Below are positions 47,414 to 59,737 of a stretch of DNA of 64,000 nucleotides, one piece after another. This DNA comes from Euonymus europaeus (taxonomy: Eukaryota; Streptophyta; Magnoliopsida; Celastrales; Celastraceae): the NCBI GenBank assembly GCA_963580455.1, contig OY756964.1:4402001-4466000 (forward strand), in the 5' to 3' direction. Each line of letters starts with the position of its first letter. Position 1 is the first letter of the stretch. The notes beneath the pieces are model-generated. The model did no database searches. It saw nothing but the letters and a program-made list of their open reading frames with translations, and was not told the DNA's origin. Made by a program: the position numbers and the translations under genes.

Positions 47414-48720
47414 TCAAATTGATTGGTTCACAGTGTTCTGGTACGGAGTCTTTTTTCCTTTTTTTGTAAGAATCGTTAATAGATTCTGTCTCTGCCTTTA
47501 CGGGTATGGCTGGACGGCCAGCAGTTGTCATAGAATAAATAATTGATACGGATTATTTGTGAATTATAGCTTCTTACAAATATTCAATTTCTCCTAACAA
47601 AGCATATAAAATATATATTACAGTAATTTGAAAAGAATTTTTTTTATTCGCTATAAAATTGAAAATCACAGCTAACGGAATTGTTACACAAAGACAAACC
47701 GACAAAGAAAAAGGACGCAAGCCTTTAAACCATAGCTTTCTTTCGTCCAACCATGTCAGTGAGAAACTCATCCTGTTGTTTTTCTTTATTCAGCAAGAGC
47801 AAGAACTCCCTCCACTGCCTATTATTTGCTCTCATGGAGAAACCAGGCTCTTTACTAAAATCAACTATGCTTGTCTATATTGTCTCTAAAATATATTTCA
47901 ATAGGTGTTCTTTGGGTGGGACAAGACGGCCGGCTGCCCAATGTCTCTCAAATCTCTAGTGGCCTATATTATTTTTTTTAAAATAAAAGTATTATATTAA
48001 TAACACATTTAAGTTCCATTTATTAAAAATTTAGTTAAATAATACTCACCTTGTTACAACTTAAATATAAAATATTAACTTATTTAAGTCTTATTTGATT
48101 ATTTTTTTATATAAGAGTCACGTTTTTTAGAGTTGCTCTTGGGCCTCCTTTGAGGAGTCAGGCCTGAGGTAAATTATTTATTTAGGCCTCCGCTGTTGTA
48201 ATTTTTCTACAACGGACCTTGCTGTAAATCACTTTTTATATATGATTTTTTTTTTCAAAAATTATTCATGTTTTCTAATCGGAATTATGAACCTAACAAT
48301 ATATTGTTTTTGCGAAACAAAAATCAAATGGATCATTAAAAAAAATGATAATTTTGAACCGTTAAATATAAACTGGAAATATTCTATCTCAATTTTCACT
48401 ATTCATTTGATTTTTGTTTGACATAAATAATATACCGTTGGACTCGTAATCTCGATTAGAACACATTTATACTTTTTGAATAATAATTTTGTTTTCTAGG
48501 CCAAAATGTCCTTACAACTGGTCCTGTTATAAAAAAAATACAGCAGGCCTTGCCCAACCCGCCTACAAGAGTGCTTATCGCGAGGATCTGAAAGAGAGAA
48601 GTGCTAGGCTAAAGGTTTCACCGCAAGTGAGTGAAAAGCCACCAAGTAGAAGAGAAGGGGCAAGCACCACACTACTAACATATGAAAAGTCGAAAGAGGG
48701 CTGATGATTACAAAAGCCAA
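47414..48720. other. Intergenic with TE debris
   Basis: AT-rich DNA with no supported gene. The frame at 48489-48704 has no recognisable motif and overlaps the approach to the QORH remnant. Confidence 0.45.
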
Positions 48721-48965
48721 GAAGGGGGTGCTCTCAAGTCTCAAGAGTCCATCTGGTAAGAATATGATAGATGTAGTAATTCACTAAGTTGAGTTCAAAT
48801 AGGTCCTAGTGCCGTACACTGTGGACATACAAGGATGGAAAAGCTGAAGACAGTCATGGTCCTTTGAGCAAGGCTGAAGATCAAGAGATTGTGTAATTAA
48901 TGTTGAGGCAGTTTTGTGTCGTAGAGTTTAGTTCGTTTGTGATTAATGTTGTGTTAATTTTGGAT
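48721..48965 (+). pseudogene. Decayed fourth QORH fragment (end of exon 4 plus 3' UTR)
   Basis: The sequence follows QORH exon 4 in pieces: GGTGCTCTCAAG...AGAGTCCATCTGGTAAG, then an ATATGATAG...GTAATTCACT stretch, ...GCTGAAGACAGTCAT, and GAGCAAGGCTGAAGAT. It continues into a 3' UTR resembling copy 3 (AGATTGTGT...GTTTAGTT...GTTTGTGAT). Internal deletions and frame breaks abolish coding. Its position beyond the MHK pseudogene implies that the array was once larger or that a fragment was transposed. Confidence 0.75.
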
Positions 48966-49135
48966 TTTATAACTGTAAATAGATAGATATGCTTGATTTG
49001 AAGCAGATCAAACTGGAATCGGTTTTAGACTTTCAGCTATTGGAATTGAAAATAGATCGGCTTAGAGAAGGTCCAACTAATGAATCATGAAATTTTTGTA
49101 TGCAGTATGTATACTGTGAAGTATTGAAAATTCGA

Positions 49136-49336
49136 TTTTTTTTTTTTTTTGATATCAAGGAGGGGGAATACCAAATACTAACACGAAGGCCCAATGGGTT
49201 GCACAAAGGGAGGTAACCTTCTCTCTTTTACAACTCTCACCTAAATCTCACTCAAATTGGTAGAAGAAGAGACTCGAATACAAGACCTCTCACTCCTTAC
49301 ACAGTAGGAAGATCAACCAGGCTACCACCTGTTGGT
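49136..49336 (-). mobile_element. tRNA-derived SINE, minus strand
   Basis: On the minus strand it starts with an A-box-like GGTGGTAGCCTGGTTGA, has a B-box-like TATTCGAGTCTC, and ends in a poly-A tail (plus-strand poly-T 49136-49150). ATTCGA flanks both sides (49130-49135 and 49337-49342) as a short target duplication. The length, about 200 bp, suits plant SINEs. Confidence 0.75.
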
Positions 49337-49386
49337 ATTCGAATTTAATTTTTTAATCAAGGAAAAAAGATGAGAAGCATGTCTAT

Positions 49387-49505
49387 GTTAATTGACGCAA
49401 CTAAACGTTAATTGACGCAACTAAACATTTGCCTCAATATTTACACCGTCTTAAATTTTATACTAAACATTTGCCTCAATATTTACACCGTATAAAATTT
49501 TATAT
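49387..49505. repeat. Two adjoining tandem duplications
   Basis: GTTAATTGACGCAACTAAAC occurs twice with a period of 20 (49387-49426). A following unit beginning ACTAAACATTTGCCTC repeats with a period of 42 (about 49420-49505). Confidence 0.85.
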
Positions 49506-49797
49506 CTGACGGTCAAATTTAATATAAGATCGTTCATTTCATATTTTTATTGTGATTAATCTCTCCGAATCCGATAAAATTACTATAACAAAAGTTACGT
49601 ACCTATTTTATTGGTAATTACAAATTTCTAATCAATAATTAAAAAATCAAGATTTTTCCCCTACAATAATTAATACGTGAGAAGCAGCCAACAGTAATAA
49701 CTAAAAAGGGTAATATCGTAAAAAATGCTAGTGTGACCAATAGTAATGTCTGGATCCTGACACGTTTCTCGTGCGCCCCCCAACTTGTTTTTTTCAT

Positions 49798-49805
49798 TAT
49801 AAATA
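49798..49805 (+). promoter_or_regulatory. TATA box of the lysine-rich gene
   Basis: TATAAATA, about 50 bp before a GA-rich leader (49858-49915) typical of plant 5' UTRs. Confidence 0.55.
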
Positions 49806-49857
49806 CCCTTCCCAAATCCGCATAAAAACTCCTCTCTTCCCTTCCCAGGGGGAAATT

Positions 49858-51164
49858 TTGGAGAGAGCAACTTAGAATAATTTATAGAGAGAGAAAGTTA
49901 GAGAGAGAGAGACTCTTCTCTGATGCGAAAAAACCCATACCTGTCTGTGGCTTTCTTGTATCAACAATCGTTGTTTTGAAGGTATGAAAGCACGAACTGC
50001 TACATTCATATAATAAATAAATATACATATATATATATATATGTATATATATTTACGAAAGTGATACACAGATAGAGGGAGAGAGACAATCGCTTTACTA
50101 AACTTTCTGGTTCTATCTTCTTTTTTTTTAATTAATTCCTCTGAGATCTTAGGATCTTTCCTATACCTTTCGAAACGAATGATTTTTTATTGATAATTGT
50201 GAGATTTTATCATCTTCGCCAAATTTTGTGGCAATTCGACCTTTCAATTTTGTTTGTAGAACCCTCCTTTGTTTGCTTGTTTTTTTTTTATTCATTTGAT
50301 TCAAAAAAAAAAAAAAAGAAACTTTGATTTATCATGTAGACTTTGAGAATTGAATTTAGGGCTTTTGGACTGGAGGAACTCTACTCAATACGTATTTGTT
50401 GGTTGGAACTTTTTTAGGGTTTGATCAGGTCGTTCCTGGAGCGAAACTTGCTTAATTTTCGAACTTTTGGACTGTTATGTTGCGTTAATTGCATATAGAA
50501 ACGAAGGATGGGATGGATCGCTTGTTTTTATTAAGTTGATATGATGGAGATCATAATATGCATTTTGGAGCTGCACTTGAATTTATGTGACAACTATTTG
50601 TTCTGAGAAATCTAGTTTTGAGTCTGCTGACTGTATATTGAGAACTGTGTTTGTACCTGCCAAGACTTTGAAATAAATACCAGATTTTCAAAAGGAACTA
50701 AGGGTTTCTTTGCTACAAGGTTACTTTGAAGTTGCATTTCTGGTATTATTATTATTTTTGCTGTCACGGGATACTTCCTGATGTTTGTTTTTTACTTGTG
50801 AGCAGGCGTTTGCTAAGAACTTCAGCATTTGTTGACAAACCTTGTAAATAGAATCCAGGCTACTTGATTGTTCATTGAAATAAACTTCAGAATTTGAGCC
50901 TTGGCAATATTTTCATTTGCACTGGGTGTTGATAAATATCTTTCTATTTCTGGACATCATTGGTTTAAGAGGATACTGTATGATGATTTTCTGTTGGAGG
51001 ACTAGGGCTTGATTTTCAAGCTGGAAATGAATGCAGGGACATGGTGAATGGACAGGGGCATAGCTTCAGGTCTGTTCCTTTGTTGGAACATCAGTGCATT
51101 GAACTAGGAGAAGCTTTTTTGTCAGCGGAAGGATCTGAACTAATCCTCTATAGAATTAATTGCA
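49858..51164 (+). other. Spliced 5' UTR region of the lysine-rich gene
   Basis: A leader exon with GA repeats appears to end at TTTTGAAG followed by GTATGA (about 49981). Candidate acceptors before the start codon include GTGAGCAG (about 50806) and GAATGCAG (about 51038). Exact leader exons cannot be fixed without transcripts. Confidence 0.4.
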
Positions 51165-54100
51165 ATGTCTCGCTGCTTTCCATTTCCTCCACCGGGATAT
51201 GAAAAGAAGGTTCCAATTGATGATACTGGCCTTCTGAAAGAGGTGTGCATATCGCTTTTGAATTAGTTTCCATGGATAGCTGGACTTAATTTTATTTTTT
51301 TTGGATGTTGCTGATATGGCATGCTTCAAATTTACATTATGTTTTGATCTGTCTATGTTGATTATCAATTTTTATTACTTGTGCTAAAGTGGAATGTATA
51401 GTATTACTTCCTTGGTGCTAAGAAAAAAGTAACACCTATCCAAGCATTGCTGAATAAGATTTGGGTTTCTATTGGGAGAATCAAAACTTTGGTGCATGGT
51501 AGATGAAAGATTGTTTGGGGGCACTTGGCCGAAAATCTGAAATCACTCTGTAAGAGGAATAGAGAACTTACAAGATTTCACTCATTGTGTGAGAAACCGA
51601 AAACATTAGGTATGAAACAAATGTCTTGAAAAGTTCCCTGGAGTGATTTTGACTTTTGAGACCCTTAACAATCCTATATTTCCTTTCTCGCCAGAATTTC
51701 CAGCTGATTGCATTGGATGATAACAATCACTCTTTTAATCTCCTTGATTGGTTGACCACCCAGCTTGTATAGGCTTTCTATCAAGAGATTCAGCTAACCC
51801 ATGAAACACTTTCAGAGTGCAGGATCCAGAAGATATTAATGTCGCTCTTATGGTGTCTGATTATGCTCATATTGACAAGGGTGTAGGAATGTTGTTTATG
51901 TGATGGGTTGTAGATATTATATTCTTTTGTTTAGTTTAACATGTATTGATGATATTGCTGTCCTGCCCTCCTGTCACTGCACAGAGAGAAAAAAGAAGGT
52001 GGTTATTGCCATCTAGCTTCAGCTTGGAAGAATCATTCTATCTCATAAAATTTGCTTGAATAAAATGTAAACAACTCTCATGCACAAGGCTCCCGCAATG
52101 TTCGGGGTCAGAGACAGACATGATGTACCTAGACCTTACCTCTGCATAATATGTGGATTGACTGTTTTTAGGAATCAATCACGTTCATCCCTCTCATTGG
52201 TCTATCTGTAGTTCTCTTTTTAGTTAATCTCTTTCGGATCCAACAAACCGCTCTTAGCGGTCACAAATTTTTCTTGAATGTTTAGTTCTAATGAATAATT
52301 CACAAGTTACAGTAACTAAATGTACGTTTTGGCATTAAAGCTTGCATCATTGTTGTAAAAAATAGAGTTGACATGCTTCCATTAATAGTCATATTATTAT
52401 ATATTTTATACCCATAGTATGGCTTTTATGGCGTATATAAAATTTCCTATGGACATTTGTTTCTTGTTACCTTTTATAGTTTTCTTGCTATGAAATTTAT
52501 ATGAACTTTTTATCCTCTGCTTAGTATTTGGCCAAACAATTTTGTTGTTCCCTCAATTTGATTGTTTTGTAGTGAAGTCTGAACTATTAAGAACTGCCCT
52601 GTTTGTGTTTATCAGAACTTGTATATCTATACATGCTTGGTTTTTACCTTTTAAATAGAATCCTTGCTTTTACTTGGATTTTGGTTTTTCAAAATGCCCT
52701 TTTTTTTTAGGGTGTCTTCGTCATTTGTTTTATAAAATATAAACTATTCTGATGAAGCATTTAGTTCTATGAGGAGTAAGTTGTTTAAAATTGTAATGTA
52801 TTGAGTTATAAAGTACTAATCAAGTTGGAACTCCCTTTTAGAAGTTCATATGCACGCATGCATTTGTTTGAAGGATGATAGATGCTGTCTGTCAGCTAAA
52901 TGTTCTGTTGTTTTGACTTTCTTAACTTTGTTATGAACGGGTTATTTGAAGTCTTCCACCAGATGAGCAACGGGCAAACTATAGATTGAGTAGTCTTGTT
53001 TGAATTCATCTTTCATTTCAGCTCATCTTTGTATGTTTTGTTTGCTGCCGAGTATACATCTTTGAGGTTTTATCTATGTTTGGTTATTATTTCTTTCTCT
53101 TGCTTCCTAATCCTTCCCATGGATAAATGTATGTGATCATACATTACTTCAAGGGTTCAATATGGTTCAATGTATCAGAAGATACACACACACATTTTGC
53201 TGTGACCTTAATTGTTTTCCAGTGGCCTTACTGAAATTGGGTATTGTCTTAAAATTTCTTGATGAATAAATCCTCATCAAGGAAAGCAATTGTATACATC
53301 ACACTCTGCATCCTTTTGTGTTTTTTACTGTTCTCTGTTTTGGAGACGGTTGCCATTTATAATGTATTATAGGTTATATGTAAATGTTTTTACAATGTGC
53401 GTGAATGTTCATTGATAATTTATGATTTTTTTAATTGTATTGATACGACAGGTGAAACGCAAGGATAAAAGACACAATAAGCATAAAGAAAAGAAAGATA
53501 GGGACAAAGACAGAAACAAGGAAAGGAAGAAGCGCAAGGAGAAGGATAGGGATAGAAGAGATAAACAAGAAGACAAGATTTCCAATAAGAAGAGAATTGG
53601 AGAGCAAGGATGTGCCGGTGCAGAAAATATTGATCCAAAGAGTTTGCAGAATAATGGGATCAGGGATAATAAATATGTGCAAGAGTTGGCCAAAAGAATC
53701 GGGGATGCTGACTCTGCAGCAGGAAGCCAAATGGTTCAGAAGATTGATGCTGCAAAAAAGCGAAAAGCTGAACATTTGGCAGCTCCAACAGAGAACACCC
53801 ATGGCGATCATACTGAAGAAAAAGGGAAACCGAAGGATAAGATGAGAGATGGCAGGAGGGTCAATGGGTTTAGAGACCATTTTGAGGCAAGGTGTCGGGA
53901 AAATGCAAATGAAGAAAACTTTTTTGGAATGTATCAGGAAAGATCTAATGGAATCTCGGCTTCAAAGAATAATAATTTGGAGCAGCACTTGGATGGGAAG
54001 GACAAGAAGAAAAACAAGGAAAGTGTTGATAAACAGAACGATAGACATCAAGAGAAAACAAGAATACCAATAGATGAAAATTGGGAGAAAGAAAAGAAGC

Positions 54101-55121
54101 ACGAGGAGAAAGCTAATGAGGTAGATGAGCAAAGCAATGGCCATCTTAAATTAAAAGAAAATAGTTTTAGATTAAAGGAAAGGGGTAAGGACTCAGTAGA
54201 TTCATGCAATGTTAAGCCACCAGGCCTTTTAAAGAGAAGCGGTAATAGTTCTGTTGGCGAGGGAAATGTTGGCAAACGTAAAGATCCTGAGTTGAATGGA
54301 TTTTTACATGGTGAGTCATTTCTTGTATTGTACAATGATCACACTGCGACACCGTTATTGCTCTCTACTTATTGGAAACATGAATTTAGATGCGTTTGTC
54401 ATTGAGGAAGTCAATATGAGGGATGTTGTATTAGATGATCCGGTACCTAATTACATTTTTTTGGGGTGCTATTGTTGGTATGTTTTCCCCTCTCAACCCT
54501 CCGAAGAACATGATCTTGTATTACTTTCATTGCTCTTTACTGACTGACTGCATTTAGTAATTTATTTTGAACGCTTGTTATTTAGCTTATTATAACATTT
54601 TCTCTTACTTTTCCCTTCCTCATTTAACTTGTCTCACAGGAAATGGATTTCAGTCTAATAAGTTTCCGAGACCTATATCTCCTCACTCAGTTGTAGAAAA
54701 TGGAAAGAGATTGGAAACATGCCAAACTGCTTTCCAGCTTACATCTGAGATCTGGGGGCCAGTCCATAGCCAAAGTGTGGATGTTAAGGAACATGGAATT
54801 AACGGTTTGGTAAAGGATCAAGGACCCAATGTATGCTCAACCAGTTCTGCATCTGTTCTTTTAGCAGTGCACAGCAATGGTGACACATCTGCAAAGCCAC
54901 CACACCCTGATTCCAAGTATTTGAATCAGATACTTGCTGTGCCCAAAGTGGAGTGGTCTGATTTTGATGATCAGGAATGGCTGTTTAGCAGTGATCGTCT
55001 ACTGTCTAAGAAACCCAAATTGTCCTGTAATTTGGTTGATAGGATACCGCAAGTGTGGGCAGATGCTCTAAAGATAGATTCTGCCAATGTTATCGCTCTG
55101 CCATATGTCATTCCATACTAA
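51165..55121 (+). CDS. Lysine-rich nuclear-type protein ('myb-like protein X' family)
   Basis: Three coding exons, 51165-51242, 53452-54310 and 54640-55121 (1419 nt, 472 residues), all in phase. It starts with MSRCFPFPPPGYEKK, the signature N-terminus of a conserved plant family usually labelled myb-like protein X or DNA-ligase-like although it has neither domain. A very basic and acidic low-complexity stretch follows (about residues 27-65, many KDKD/KERK repeats), which will act as a nuclear localisation signal and may form a charged helix. The middle is Lys/Glu/Asn-rich and disordered. The C-terminus is conserved: VEWSDFDDQEWLFSSD then PQVWADALKIDSANVIALPYVIPY. No enzymatic motif is present, and the molecular role is unknown. 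The 2.2-kb first intron follows the short first exon. The gene appears intact. Confidence 0.85.
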
Positions 55122-56451
55122 TTCGTATTGAACAGGTTTGATTTTCCCATCCTGAGAATCTTCCAGGCAGGTACCCCGTAATCTGGGTCTTGACGACATT
55201 GTTTTGTTATCCTGGCCTGTTTTTTGTTTAGTTCTTATGATACATTGATCATTGATGATTAGTTCGGATCTCTATTTGAGCAAGTTCTACTGGTTTCTGG
55301 TTTCTGGTTTCCTTTGTTCCAATGGAGAAGCCATTTTTCGGTGACAGTGGACCTGTAACTTATACGATTGCAGATATAAGGATTATTCTGGCAATTTTTG
55401 TTTGATTTCATGTAAGGATGAAATGGAAGAGATGCCATGTAAATTAAGGATGGAATGAATTAGATTCTGCGTAAATCGGATCGGAGGGGGCCTTTGATGA
55501 TTTATTCAAGTGGCCTCTTGCCTGGTGAACGTGCCATTACCCCTGTTGATCATGAAACGATGGATGACATGCCCTTGGACTTATCTTCCCAAGGGTTTAT
55601 GCTACAAACAGTGAATCATACAACATCGCAATACAGAAACTAAAATCATTCAGGATCGATCTTCCCTTTTCAAACCATATTTTGGTTGAATTCATCACCA
55701 ATGCAAAACTGGAGCCATGCGAGACTAGTTTAGTCAAAACTTACTTCCGAAAGAAAGGATACCTAGGATTCTATGTATATGTCGTTCTAAAAAAAGAAAG
55801 TCACATAGGATTTCACAAAGAATTTTTATCACTTTAGCAATAAAGAGGGTACTCATCAATAGTTTAAGGATTCCACGTATACGCCGTTCTAAAAAAAAAA
55901 TTACAAAGAATTTTACATAGAATTTTTATCAATGTAGCAATGAAGAGGGTAAGTATCAATAGTTTAAGGATAATTTTAAGAGGGAAAAAAAAAGTTTCGC
56001 TCTATCATGAAAGGCCATGATTTCATATGAGATTTTTCCGGCGACAATATCACCTTAGCAAAAAAATATCCCCTCAGCAATGAACTTGTACCTGTCAAAT
56101 GACAATAGTTTTAAGGATGATTTTCAGAGAAAAAAACGTATGTGGTCAGATATACTCTGTCAGACATATTCTCAAACACTCTCAATTTTTACGTTTTACA
56201 ATAACTTATACTTTATCACACATATTCTCTATCAAACATGGATGTATATTTTCGTCAAAAACAAAAGGGAAACTAAAAGCCATTAACTTTCAATATTTTG
56301 ATTTTTGACCGTCATTTCGGTTTCAAGTTTCTACTCTCCTCCGTAGACACCCGAAAAGCCAAAAAAACCCGACCAATTAACTCGTTCTGAGATTCAGCTT
56401 CCAACCCGCTCTCTGACTACATTAACTTTGGTCGATCCGGATCCTAAACCC
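55122..56451. other. Intergenic with an imperfect 102-bp tandem repeat
   Basis: 3' UTR of the lysine-rich gene. Then two imperfect copies of about 102 bp at 55766-55867 and 55868-55969 (GGATTCTATGTATATGTCG / GGATTCCACGTATACGCCG, GAATTTTTATCA, GTAGCAAT/TTAGCAAT). No gene is supported. Confidence 0.6.
55766..55969. repeat. Imperfect tandem duplication, period about 102 bp
   Basis: The two copies share GGATTC...TCGTTCTAAAAAA, ACAAAGAATTTTTATCA and AGAGGGTA...ATCAATAGTTTAAGGAT with scattered substitutions. Confidence 0.75.
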
Positions 56452-58075
56452 ATGACCATCGATGGTTCGGACCAGGACTTGGCCCTTGCGAGGTCCCAAT
56501 ACCTGACACGATATGAGGTTCTGACTCGGCGATCCCGGCGAGTCAAGCAACTTGCCAGGGTCTACAGGGACCATTACTGGTGTCTAATGGAGAAGGTCAG
56601 GGCCTAGTGCAGGGATTACTATTGGGTATACGGGAAAAGCCCTTTCAAGGAGGACGAGAAGAAGAAGACTGAGAACGGGACGGACGGAGCAGGAGAGAAC
56701 AGCCGGTTCGGGGTTGAGACAGGGGAAGTGTGCGATGGCCGGTTGCAACGTAAAGGCGATGGCTTTGACGAGGTTCTGTCTTGCCCACATTTTGTCTGAT
56801 TCTAAACAGAAGTTGTACACTGGGTGCACATGTGATCAAGAGGTTTAATTTCTCTTTGAATCCCTACTCCTGCATACATCATTCTATATATCTATCAACA
56901 TCCATCCATGTTTATGTGCTATTTGCCCATATTGTTTATGCTTTGGCGTTCGTTTAGCTTCGGATAAAGGTCATATTTTAAGATATATTTGAGGGAGAAG
57001 CCCCTTTAAATTTCCTTATTCTCTAATTTTTCCTTTACTTTCTGGTATTATAGAGTGGGTGTTTGTTTGTATGGTTAGCGTAAGGGAATTGTGATTGAAT
57101 TTATGTGGCAGACTCTTAAGTGGGCAGTCATTCATATTTATACACGCAGTCATGCAGTTGATAACACCATGAAATGTTGCCAGGTCTCTCAAGAATTTTA
57201 AAAATTGATGATTTTGGAAGGATAGTGTTTTTGCTTGTGCCTGTATGTTGTTCTTAAGTTGTGGAGGTCGTGGGATTGGTTTGTTACTCAAGCCAAAACA
57301 TTGAGGGAAACTTTGAATCTTGTATAATGATTTCTGAATGATATAAAAATACAGTTCTTTGGGCAGATTTAGTTTGAAAGTATGCAAGTTTGTCAGCACT
57401 TGTGTTATTGTGTCTCAATTTTTGCCTCATTAATTTCATCGTGTCCTAGGCTACTAGAGAAGTCTACGTGCTTTTGTTTACTTGCAATATGAGGAAAACC
57501 AAGAGCTAAATGTTCGTTGAGTAGCATTACAAACTAGCAGTATACTGTTTTATGTATTAGTCGTCTGGTTTGACATGTTATAGGAGCCTTGCTGAATGCT
57601 GGGCACATCTGTATCTATACTCCTTTGGCAATTGGTTTGGCTAGACATAGAATCCCATATGGCATGATTCTGGCATGAATAGAAAAATATTGGTAAACAA
57701 GTCTTGAGTGTTATTTTGGTGTAATAAGTGTTACTTTTGTGCAGTTTATTGAATAGTATTCAGTCCTCATGATTATTGACTTACTCTGTGTGTTGTTCGC
57801 CTGTATTCAGTGCACATGCAGGGCGTATTTTATGTGGGAAACCAGTATTGAGATCAACTATTCATGTCCTATGTGCCATGCATTTGCAGAAATCAGAAAA
57901 ATATCTCATACATGCATTGGAAAAGCAAGGTCTTAATGTAACTTCTCAAACTAAGCTTGCGCCCAAATTTCGTGTGATGGTCACGGAATATGTCCGCGAA
58001 ATCCAGAGCAAAAGAAGAGCCACCAAGAAGGCTTCTCTTCCTAAAACTAAGATCAAGGAGGGGAAAATTAATTAA
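56452..58075 (+). pseudogene. INO80 complex subunit D-like pseudogene
   Basis: Two remnant exons, 56452-56842 and 57811-58075. Exon 1 encodes MTIDGSDQDLALARSQYL, a coiled-coil-like TRRSRRVKQLARVYRDHYW and, in another frame, the Cys/His zinc-finger-like half CAMAGCNVKAMALTRFC...H. Exon 2 carries the second half (ILCGKPVLRST...C...HLQKSEKYL) and the conserved tail LAPKFRVMVTEYVREIQSKR. Such proteins are subunits of the INO80 chromatin remodeller (related to human INO80D and KANSL2). Lesions: in-frame TAG at 56605; a +1 frame change between there and the zinc finger at 56729; an apparent two-base loss in a TG repeat near 56832. Exon 2 alone is still open. Confidence 0.8.
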
Positions 58076-58479
58076 TCATTTTTTTCTTCTTTTCATTTTT
58101 TTTTTATGGAATTTTCAATTTTATCTTTGATTATGTGCACTAATGGGCATTGGAATTGTGCCTTGAAAAAGATTACCATGGGCATTGGAATTTTGTTCTT
58201 GTTCGTGTGGATACATTTCATATCAACTGCTCACCCTGTAAATGTGTTGAATTGCTTCTTATTTCACTAATCCTCTGCCTTTCCTTACTAACTAGTTTTT
58301 TTTACGGCACCTTTTTAATTATCACTGTTGTGTTATGTCTGTCTCTACAGTCAAATAAAAATATATGAGCTTGTTCTATGGCTGTATTTTCATTCAACAT
58401 TTTGTTTTTTTGGCACTAAAGTCAAAGTCCCAAGGACCCTTTGTGCATGGTTTACCTTTGTGTCTAACTTCTAGTGATT
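58076..58479. other. Intergenic, nothing seen
   Basis: Between the converging INO80D-like and DOMON/b561 pseudogenes. AT-rich with no supported element. Confidence 0.5.
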
Positions 58480-59435
58480 TTATGCTCGAGAGTTGAAATA
58501 ATGTGCATTCCAATTGCCTTCTAAGGTTTCTAAGGTTACGCAGCTTAATCCTAATACTATTACTACTAAATTATATCCCATTTTATATAGATTCCTTGCA
58601 TCTAAAATACTCAGACCCTTGTACACATTGAACATGCTGCTCAATACGATAACAATATATCCAGTCGAATGGTGGTAGAGATTCCAGTACTTCCAATACT
58701 TGTTGTCCTTCTTTGGACGCAGAAATAAGACCAAGATTCATATATCTCGCTATCGTGGCTCCAACTGGCATTAGTATATCCCAGTGATTGCTTTCGTGAT
58801 GCCATGAAAATTCTTCATCCGGGCTTTGGACGAAGTCCTTACTCCTCCCTTAGGGCAACAACTTGGCCAGACAGGAAATCGACAATCCCCATTGCTCTAA
58901 CATTGTCTCAGCTAACTTTATGCATCCCAAGAGTGTCTCCGTTCACATGACCATCTTGCCAAACTTGGTTAACTGTGCTCATGTTCTTAGGTAGAGCCAA
59001 ATTCGCATAAATTATGGCCCCATTGTTCGAAAACTCTGCATTGATCTTTGGCATGTCAAAACTCAGAGGACCTGGCTCCAATCTAATACCGTTGCTAGAA
59101 ATCGGTGATGTGTAAGCGTGGACGTGACCATGAGTGTCTACATATGCCACAAGTGCCTGAGAACCTATCATTCCCCTTCCGTTTGGGTTTATAGCCAACG
59201 CAAACCCACTGGTTCCAATCGATCGCGACGTGCCTATAAGCCATGTCCACAGTACTAGTTTCTCTATCGTACGTAAGCCCAGTGGATGTAAGAGTTGAGG
59301 ACGGGTAGATCGTTGCAAGAGGCATAGGTTTTGGTGTTTTTGAAAGTATAGTTTTTGCATGATTACGCAAAGTAGGAGGTGAATGAGTGAAAAGAAGAGC
59401 AAACAAAACAAAAGGATTTTCAAAGTTGACACCAC
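58480..59435 (-). pseudogene. Cytochrome b561 and DOMON domain protein pseudogene
   Basis: Minus strand. A signal peptide (MVSTLKILLFCLLFFSL) is followed, in three different frames, by YASCNDLPVLNSYIHWAY, STVDMAYRHVAIDWNQWV and AINPNGRGMIGSQALVAY, then LEPGPLSFDMPKINAEFS and LPKNMSTVNQVWQDG. This is the DOMON (AIR12-like) domain of plant CYB561-DOMON proteins, plasma-membrane redox proteins that exchange electrons between apoplast and cytosol ascorbate. Past 58908 come LMPVGATIARYM and then RPKKDNKYWKYWNLYHH, the first and last parts of the b561 core. The transmembrane helices and haem His between them are deleted. At least two frameshifts in DOMON, stop codons in the linker and the b561 deletion make it non-functional. 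Confidence 0.8.
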
Positions 59436-59737
59436 AATTGAAGTTTAGGGTTGAGGAAAAATACCGAGGTGAGAAACTACTGAGGACCTGAGTATTTATA
59501 ATATAGTTGCATCTGTTGTCCTAATGGGATTAAGGTCTACTGATACAACTCCAAATATATAAAGGATTACTTGAAAGTCGATCTACCAGAGTTCCAACAA
59601 TTTCTGGATACAACGGGCTCTTTCCCTAAACCCAATAGGAGAAGAAAATTTATTCAATTTCACCGTATATACAAGATACATACATCTGCAATGCACACAA
59701 CACAAAAACTATATATCATTTGCCTTCCAATTTAGAA

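Larger units (their letters stand above)
48966..49857. other. Intergenic with SINE, short tandem repeats and a promoter
   Basis: Contains a SINE (49136-49336), two short tandem duplications (49387-49426, period 20; 49420-49505, period 42) and, at 49798-49805, the TATA box TATAAATA of the following gene. Confidence 0.55.

Noticed and set aside
48489..48704. 71-residue plus-strand frame
   Set aside because: No motif, no splice partner or start context, and located in repeat debris next to the QORH remnant.
53431..53880. Minus-strand hydrophobic frame of 149 residues
   Set aside because: Antisense of the Lys/Asp-rich coding exon of the lysine-rich gene; the hydrophobicity is an artefact of reverse-complementing AAG/GAA codons.
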